Origin: JANNAV01 sp031384695
GTDB taxonomy: Bacteria > Pseudomonadota > Alphaproteobacteria > Rhodobacterales > Rhodobacteraceae
Direction of reading: 5' to 3'
Length of the DNA stretch: 7,970 nucleotides
NCBI GenBank assembly: GCA_031384695.1
Contig: JANNAV010000233.1
Location: 1-7,970, forward strand
The position numbers and the translations under genes were made by a program. Positions 5,182 to 7,970 of this stretch are shown piece by piece. Numbering within the stretch: the stretch's first letter is position 1; each line of letters starts with the position of its first letter. The notes under the pieces are model-generated. The model saw nothing but the letters and a program-made list of their open reading frames with translations. It was not told where the DNA came from and did not search any database.

Positions 5182-5732
5182 AGCGTCACCTGCAACCCAT
5201 TGTCCTGCAAGATGTCATTGCAGCCAAACAGCGGCTGTACCGGCGCGCAAGTGGCTGATCTTGCGAGGCATAACCCCTCGCAATCGCTTTGCCGCCGGCA
5301 ATGCCGGCCGCCATCGCGGGTGGGCTTCACACAAGCCTGCGCCCCGGTTTTCCCTGCGCCAAGCCACGCGCCACCCTTTTTGCCACAGCGGATTTCCTCG
5401 GGCGATTTCGGTTTTGCGGGCGGTTCCGCTGCGGCTGCAACCTCGGGTGCCACAGCTTCAACCGGCTTTGCCACTGCGGCGGCCTCAGGCAGGGGTTTGG
5501 GCCGGGGTTTGGGCCGGGGTGCCCCGCTCAGTGCAACTCTGGCTGGTGCAACTCTGGCTGGTGCAACGTCGGCACCCGCCGGGGCCGCATCCAGCGGCGT
5601 CACCGTGATCACATCCCCGGCAACCGGGCGGGTGCCTTTGTCCCCTCCCCCCGGCAATGCCGCAATACAGGCCGATTGCAGGCCCAAAGCCAGCAGGGCC
5701 GCCACAAGAGTGAAACGCAGGCACGGCAGCAT
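5169..5732 (-). CDS. Secreted Cys-rich protein of unknown function
   Basis: The protein has 187 residues in three parts. An N-terminal export signal (about 1-25) ends near LQSACIA; C22 could be a lipid site, but the -3 residue is Gln, so a lipobox is doubtful. A long Pro/Ala/Lys-rich linker follows (about 40-112, including VAPARVAPAR and PRPKPRPKP). The compact C-terminal domain has eight cysteines (C116, C134, C145, C151, C155, C162, C171, C185), probably four disulfides in the periplasm or outside. I recognise no named domain; the pattern C-x4-GGAW-x10-C ... C-x5-DC-x3-C looks conserved rather than random. The start at 5732 has AGGTGAG about nine bases upstream. It lies 62 bases after the aldo/keto reductase gene and overlaps the lipocalin gene, so the three probably form one operon. 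An anchoring or cell-wall-spanning linker is a guess. Confidence 0.82.
   Translation of the reverse strand: MLPCLRFTLVAALLALGLQSACIAALPGGGDKGTRPVAGDVITVTPLDAAPAGADVAPARVAPARVALSGAPRPKPRPKPLPEAAAVAKPVEAVAPEVAAAAEPPAKPKSPEEIRCGKKGGAWLGAGKTGAQACVKPTRDGGRHCRRQSDCEGLCLARSATCAPVQPLFGCNDILQDNGLQVTLCID
5492..5515 (-). repeat. 12-bp direct repeat in linker (PRPK-coding)
   Basis: Two perfect copies of GGGGTTTGGGCC (plus strand) code for part of the PRPKPRPKP linker of the Cys-rich protein. It is in frame, so a change in copy number would alter linker length only. Confidence 0.75.
5531..5567 (-). repeat. 15-bp direct repeat in linker (VAPAR-coding)
   Basis: Two perfect copies of GTGCAACTCTGGCTG (plus strand), plus seven bases of a third, encode VAPARVAPAR in the linker of the Cys-rich protein. 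Like the adjacent 12-bp repeat it is in frame, suggesting growth by slippage. Confidence 0.8.
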
Positions 5733-5794
5733 GATCGGGGGCTCACCTCACAACTGCTTGCAGAAGGCATCAGGCAGACCGGCGATGCAAGGGC

Positions 5795-6838
5795 TCAAAA
5801 CGGTTGCGGATGCGCACGGTGGGCGGCATCAATCGCGGTCAGAACCTCGGGCGGCAAATATACGCCCGCAGCGCCGATCGCCGTTGCCAACTGCGCCTGG
5901 GTGCTGGCGCCGATGATCGGAATGGTTGCGAACGGCCGCCCGATGCAAAACGCAATCGCCATCTGGCAGGGGTCCAGCCCATGCGCCGCCGCGATGCCGA
6001 CATAGGCCGCAACCGCCTGATGCGCCTCGGGCGTCAGGCGTCCGCTGAGGCTGGGGTTAAGGGTGCGGCGCGACCCCGCAGGCACCGCATTGCCCGCATA
6101 TTTTCCCGACAAAAGCCCGGTCGCCAGCGGCGAGAACGCCAGCAGCGGCATCTCCTCGCGCACCGACAATTCGGCCCAGTCGCTGTCAAACTGGCGGCAC
6201 ATCAGCGAATATTCGTTCTGCACCGAAACCATGCGCGGCAGGCCGTGGCGCTCGGCCAAAGACAGCCATTTCGCGGCCCCCCAGACGGTTTCATTGGACA
6301 GGGCAATCGCCCTGATCTTGCCCGCCGCAATCAGATCGGCGGCCACCCGCAGCATCTCCAGCATATGCGCCTCAACGTCCGCGCGCAGCGGGCCGCGCGG
6401 ATCATATGTCCAGATATCGCGAAAGTGATAGGCGCTGCGATTGGGCCAATGCAGTTGATAAACATCAATATAATCGGTCTGCATGCGGATGAGCGACCGG
6501 TCTACCGCCGCGCGCAGCACCGGCCCGCTCAGCGCCTCGCCGCCCCTGATCTCCGGGTGCCCCGCGCCCGCAACCTTGGTTGCCAGCACCAGCCTGTCGC
6601 GCCCGCCGCGCGCACCAAGCCAGGTGCCGATGATCTCTTCGGTGCGCCCCACGGTATGGGCGCTGACCGGGTTCACCGGATACATCTCGGCGGTGTCCCA
6701 GAAGGTGACGCCGTGATCAACCGCCAGATCGGCCTGCGCATGGCCCTCGGCCTCGGTGTTCTGCGTGCCCCAGGTCATCGTGCCCAGACACAGCGCCGAG
6801 ACCGGAATACCGGTGCGGCCCAGCGGAACCATCTTCAT
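5795..6838 (-). CDS. tas: Aldo/keto reductase, Tas-like
   Basis: The protein has 347 residues, close to the 346 of E. coli Tas. The N-terminus MKMVPLGRTGIPVSALCLGT and then MTWGTQN fits Tas (GLGTMTFGEQN). The catalytic tetrad of the aldo/keto reductase superfamily is complete: D48 and Y53 in WDTAEMYP, K88 in LATKVAG and H130 in VYQLHWP. The NADP(H)-binding end is seen in PLLAFSPLATGLLSGKY and PIIGASTQAQL. It is probably a soluble NADPH-dependent carbonyl reductase; the physiological substrate is unknown. The start at 6838 has GGAGAG five bases upstream; the open frame further upstream crosses the imuA promoter and is not used. It is first in a probable three-gene minus-strand operon and divergent from imuA. 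A 7-codon leader frame ends in its start codon. Confidence 0.92.
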   Translation of the reverse strand: MKMVPLGRTGIPVSALCLGTMTWGTQNTEAEGHAQADLAVDHGVTFWDTAEMYPVNPVSAHTVGRTEEIIGTWLGARGGRDRLVLATKVAGAGHPEIRGGEALSGPVLRAAVDRSLIRMQTDYIDVYQLHWPNRSAYHFRDIWTYDPRGPLRADVEAHMLEMLRVAADLIAAGKIRAIALSNETVWGAAKWLSLAERHGLPRMVSVQNEYSLMCRQFDSDWAELSVREEMPLLAFSPLATGLLSGKYAGNAVPAGSRRTLNPSLSGRLTPEAHQAVAAYVGIAAAHGLDPCQMAIAFCIGRPFATIPIIGASTQAQLATAIGAAGVYLPPEVLTAIDAAHRAHPQPF

Positions 6839-6858
6839 CGCAACTCTCCTTCTGGCAT
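6835..6858 (-). CDS. Possible 7-codon leader ORF before the reductase
   Basis: ATG-CCA-GAA-GGA-GAG-TTG-CGA-TGA (MPEGELR) ends with TGA overlapping the reductase start codon as ATGA. AGAAGG lies three bases before its ATG, rather close. Translation would feed ribosomes into the reductase start. It may be chance: the frame is short and lies within a 14-bp duplication. Confidence 0.2.
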   Translation of the reverse strand: MPEGELR

Positions 6859-6875
6859 TGGCCTTCTGGCATTGG
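6848..6875. repeat. 14-bp perfect tandem duplication at reductase 5' end
   Basis: CCTTCTGGCATTGG occurs twice in direct succession (6848-6861 and 6862-6875). On the minus strand each copy supplies AGAAGG, and the copy nearer the gene contributes to the reductase's ribosome binding site. It looks like a recent slippage event in the leader. Confidence 0.85.
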
Positions 6876-6929
6876 CGACAGCCTAGCGATTGCGCCACCA
6901 GCGGCAAGGCCGGAACCGCAGCCGGTTGA

Positions 6930-6944
6930 GAACATTGTGCGAAC
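6930..6944 (+). promoter_or_regulatory. LexA box (SOS operator) of imuA
   Basis: GAACATTGTGCGAAC is a perfect match to the alphaproteobacterial LexA operator GAAC-N7-GAAC (GTTC-N7-GTTC on the other strand). It lies 16 bases upstream of the imuA start and overlaps the likely promoter: a TTGAGA-like -35 (6926-6931) and TATAGG as -10 (6947-6952), with non-ideal spacing. LexA bound here would block RNA polymerase, so imuA should be DNA-damage inducible. Whether it also affects the divergent reductase gene, 92 bases away, cannot be told. Confidence 0.9.
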
Positions 6945-6960
6945 ATTATAGGCTGGCCGC

Positions 6961-7590
6961 ATGTCGATTCCGATTCTGCACAGCCCCCACGGCCCCAAAC
7001 CCCGCCCGGCACTGGCCTTTGCCGGCGGCGTGTCGCTGGCGCGCGGGCGGGTACACGAGCTTTGCGGCCCTGCCCGTACCACGCTGGCGGCGCTGATCCT
7101 TGGGCAGGACGGCAAGAACGCGGGTCCGGCGATCTGGATCAGCCCGGCATGGCAGCCCGGGCGGATATTTCCTGGCGGCCTTGCCGCCTTCACCGATCCG
7201 GGCCGGATCATCTTCGTGCAGGCCCGCCACCCCGAGGATGTGCTTTGGGCGATGGAAGAGGCGCTGCGATCGGGGGCTGTGTCTTTTGTGCTGGCCGATC
7301 TGCAAAGCCCGCCCGGCCTGACCCCGGTGCGCCGCCTGCATCTGGCAGCCGAAGCCGGAGCCGGTATCGCCGGCGCGAAAGCCCCCATCGGCCTGATGCT
7401 GACCCCCGATACCGGCGGGGCGCAGGGCGTGGAAAGCCGCTGGCATCTGGAGCCGCACCCCGCTCCCACCCCGCAGCCCCTGTGGCGCCTCAGCCGCCTG
7501 CGCGCCCGGATGGAGCCACCCGCCGCATGGCTGGTGCACCGCCCGCCCTATGGCAAGATGGTGCTTGAAGCTGCGGCGGCTGTGGTTTGA
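6961..7590 (+). CDS. imuA: ImuA-like SOS mutagenesis protein (RecA-related)
   Basis: The protein has 209 residues, short but normal for Rhodobacterales ImuA. Recognisable blocks are RVHELCGPARTTLAALILG (30-48), IWISPAWQPGRIFPGGLAAF (58-77), RHPEDVLWAMEEALRSGAVS (89-108), LQSPPGLTPVRRLHLAAEAGA (114-134) and VESRWHLEP (157-165). ImuA is a RecA-like protein that works with ImuB and the error-prone polymerase DnaE2 in damage-induced mutagenesis. The P-loop position (GPARTTLA) lacks the Walker A GK[TS], consistent with a non-ATPase RecA relative. The start at 6961 has no ribosome binding site and lies only about nine bases after the probable -10, so the mRNA may be leaderless. No imuB follows within the 380 bases to the window edge, although imuA-imuB-dnaE2 is the usual order. 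The LexA box supports the assignment. Confidence 0.88.
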   Translation: MSIPILHSPHGPKPRPALAFAGGVSLARGRVHELCGPARTTLAALILGQDGKNAGPAIWISPAWQPGRIFPGGLAAFTDPGRIIFVQARHPEDVLWAMEEALRSGAVSFVLADLQSPPGLTPVRRLHLAAEAGAGIAGAKAPIGLMLTPDTGGAQGVESRWHLEPHPAPTPQPLWRLSRLRARMEPPAAWLVHRPPYGKMVLEAAAAVV

Positions 7591-7611
7591 TCCGGATGAG
7601 AAAGTGTTGCC

Positions 7612-7645
7612 AGCATACTGATTCAAAACAGTAAAACTGTATGCT
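7612..7645. repeat. Inverted repeat AGCATAC...GTATGCT after imuA
   Basis: Perfect 7-bp arms (7612-7618 and 7639-7645) enclose 20 bases that hold competing short stems, ACTG/CAGT and ACAGT-AAA-ACTGT. It begins 22 bases after the imuA stop, in a locally AT-richer stretch. It could be a weak terminator or an operator for a downstream gene; no T-run follows. Confidence 0.4.
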
Positions 7646-7672
7646 TCGCAAATTCTGTTTCTGTTGCCGGAT

Positions 7673-7686
7673 TTGATTGCAATCAC
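7673..7686. promoter_or_regulatory. FNR/CRP-like palindrome TTGATTGCAATCAC
   Basis: TGATTGCAATCA is a perfect 12-bp palindrome. Read as TTGAT-N4-ATCAC it matches 9 of 10 defined bases of the FNR-type consensus TTGAT-N4-ATCAA used by FnrL and related regulators in Rhodobacterales. It lies in the AT-richer stretch at 7605-7690. No firm gene start is attached: the nearest candidate is 167 bases downstream and uncertain. Confidence 0.4.
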
Positions 7687-7698
7687 GCAAGCGGCCAT

Positions 7699-7776
7699 CA
7701 CCCCGGCAGCCCACCCCGGCAGCCCACCCCGGCAACCCACCCCGGCAACCCACCCCGGCAGCCCACCCCTGCCACC
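7699..7776. repeat. 13-bp tandem repeat, six units
   Basis: Six consecutive 13-bp units: CACCCCGGCAGCC, the same again, CACCCCGGCAACC twice, CACCCCGGCAGCC, and a degenerate CACCCCTGCCACC. Units differ by A/G at one position. The unit is not a multiple of three and no credible gene crosses it, so it is a non-coding minisatellite. The 13-base period is not a whole number of helical turns. It splits the 380-base stretch after imuA. Confidence 0.92.
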
Positions 7777-7852
7777 CGGCCATGGCTTATCCCCCCACCC
7801 TCCCCCCACACAAACGCGCCCTGCTTTGCCTCCCGCCATTCAACGGAGAAAA

Positions 7853-7970
7853 ATGCACCCTCCAACTTCGCCATCAAACACCTGGCGTGTTGCCTTCGAT
7901 TGGATTGAGGGCAGTCACTCCGCACCCTATGGCCGCGATTGCGCTTGCAAACGCGTTCGGGGTGCAGAGT
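7853..7970 (+). CDS. Uncertain partial gene at right edge
   Basis: ATG at 7853 has GGAG four bases upstream and an open frame to the edge (39 codons, MHPPTSPSNTWRVAFDWIEG...). I do not recognise it; it does not look like ImuB. About half of its codons end in G or C, lower than expected here, which argues against a native gene. A rival reading is a minus-strand gene entering from the right and stopping at 7874-7876, with C-terminus IAAIGCGVTALNPIEGNTPG. At most one of the two is real. The rest of 7591-7852 shows no gene on either strand, only the repeats listed. Confidence 0.22.
   Translation, partial: MHPPTSPSNTWRVAFDWIEGSHSAPYGRDCACKRVRGAE

Noticed and set aside
5755..5790. Terminator-like inverted repeat CTTGCA...TGCAAG between the reductase and the Cys-rich gene
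   Set aside because: Arms are 6 bp with a loop of over 20 bases and no T-run; the short gap fits an operon better.
5804..6886. Long open frame on the plus strand (about 360 codons) opposite the aldo/keto reductase
   Set aside because: The reductase on the other strand has a full catalytic tetrad and family length; the plus-strand product is Arg/Gln-rich and unlike any family.
7699..7776. CRISPR array
   Set aside because: Units of 13 bp follow each other with no spacers, so this is a simple tandem repeat.
6946..7839. Minus-strand open frame crossing imuA and the 13-bp repeats
   Set aside because: It gives low-complexity Gly-rich sequence from the repeats and is antisense to imuA, whose LexA box and motifs are clear.

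Overview
The window looks like chromosomal DNA from a GC-rich alphaproteobacterium, most likely order Rhodobacterales. The DUF983 zinc-ribbon protein, the NUDIX hydrolase and the ImuA-like protein all read like proteins of that group. The alphaproteobacterial SOS operator (GAAC-N7-GAAC) in front of imuA supports this. Assignments rest on reading translated sequence, motifs and gene order; no database search was possible.

Layout. (1) Positions 1-1326, minus strand: a signalling cassette of an exported four-EF-hand protein, an ECF-type sigma factor, and the start of a third gene that leaves the window and may be the sigma factor's partner. (2) 1327-1512: divergent promoter region with a nested inverted repeat. 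(3) 1513-2521, plus strand: a two-gene operon of a DUF983 membrane protein and a NUDIX hydrolase, overlapping by 8 bases. (4) 2640-4521: a divergent pair, a three-histidine-box fatty acid desaturase (minus) and an XRE-type regulator (plus) whose large C-terminal domain may be a ligand sensor. Their shared promoter region holds two perfect inverted repeats. (5) 4654-6838, minus strand: a Tas-like aldo/keto reductase, a secreted eight-cysteine protein of unknown function and a lipocalin lipoprotein, probably co-transcribed. (6) 6961-7590, plus strand: imuA, of the SOS mutagenesis pathway, behind a perfect LexA box and nearly leaderless. (7) 7591-7970: no firm gene. This stretch holds inverted repeats, an FNR/CRP-like palindrome, a six-unit 13-bp tandem repeat and an uncertain gene fragment at the edge.

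The most unusual structure is a pair of composite double-hairpin elements at 2526-2627 and 4544-4650. Each has one long hairpin, the linker CGCAACATTCCC and a second hairpin with nearly the same sequence in both copies. They lie in the same orientation, fill the two convergent gene junctions, and exactly bracket the desaturase/regulator pair. The first hairpins differ in sequence but are both long, which suggests the fold is what matters. They may be bidirectional terminators, REP-like repeats or boundaries of a small cassette; the sequence alone does not decide.

Other points of interest are the calcium-binding protein beside the sigma factor, the absence of imuB directly after imuA, and in-frame short tandem repeats in two exported proteins.
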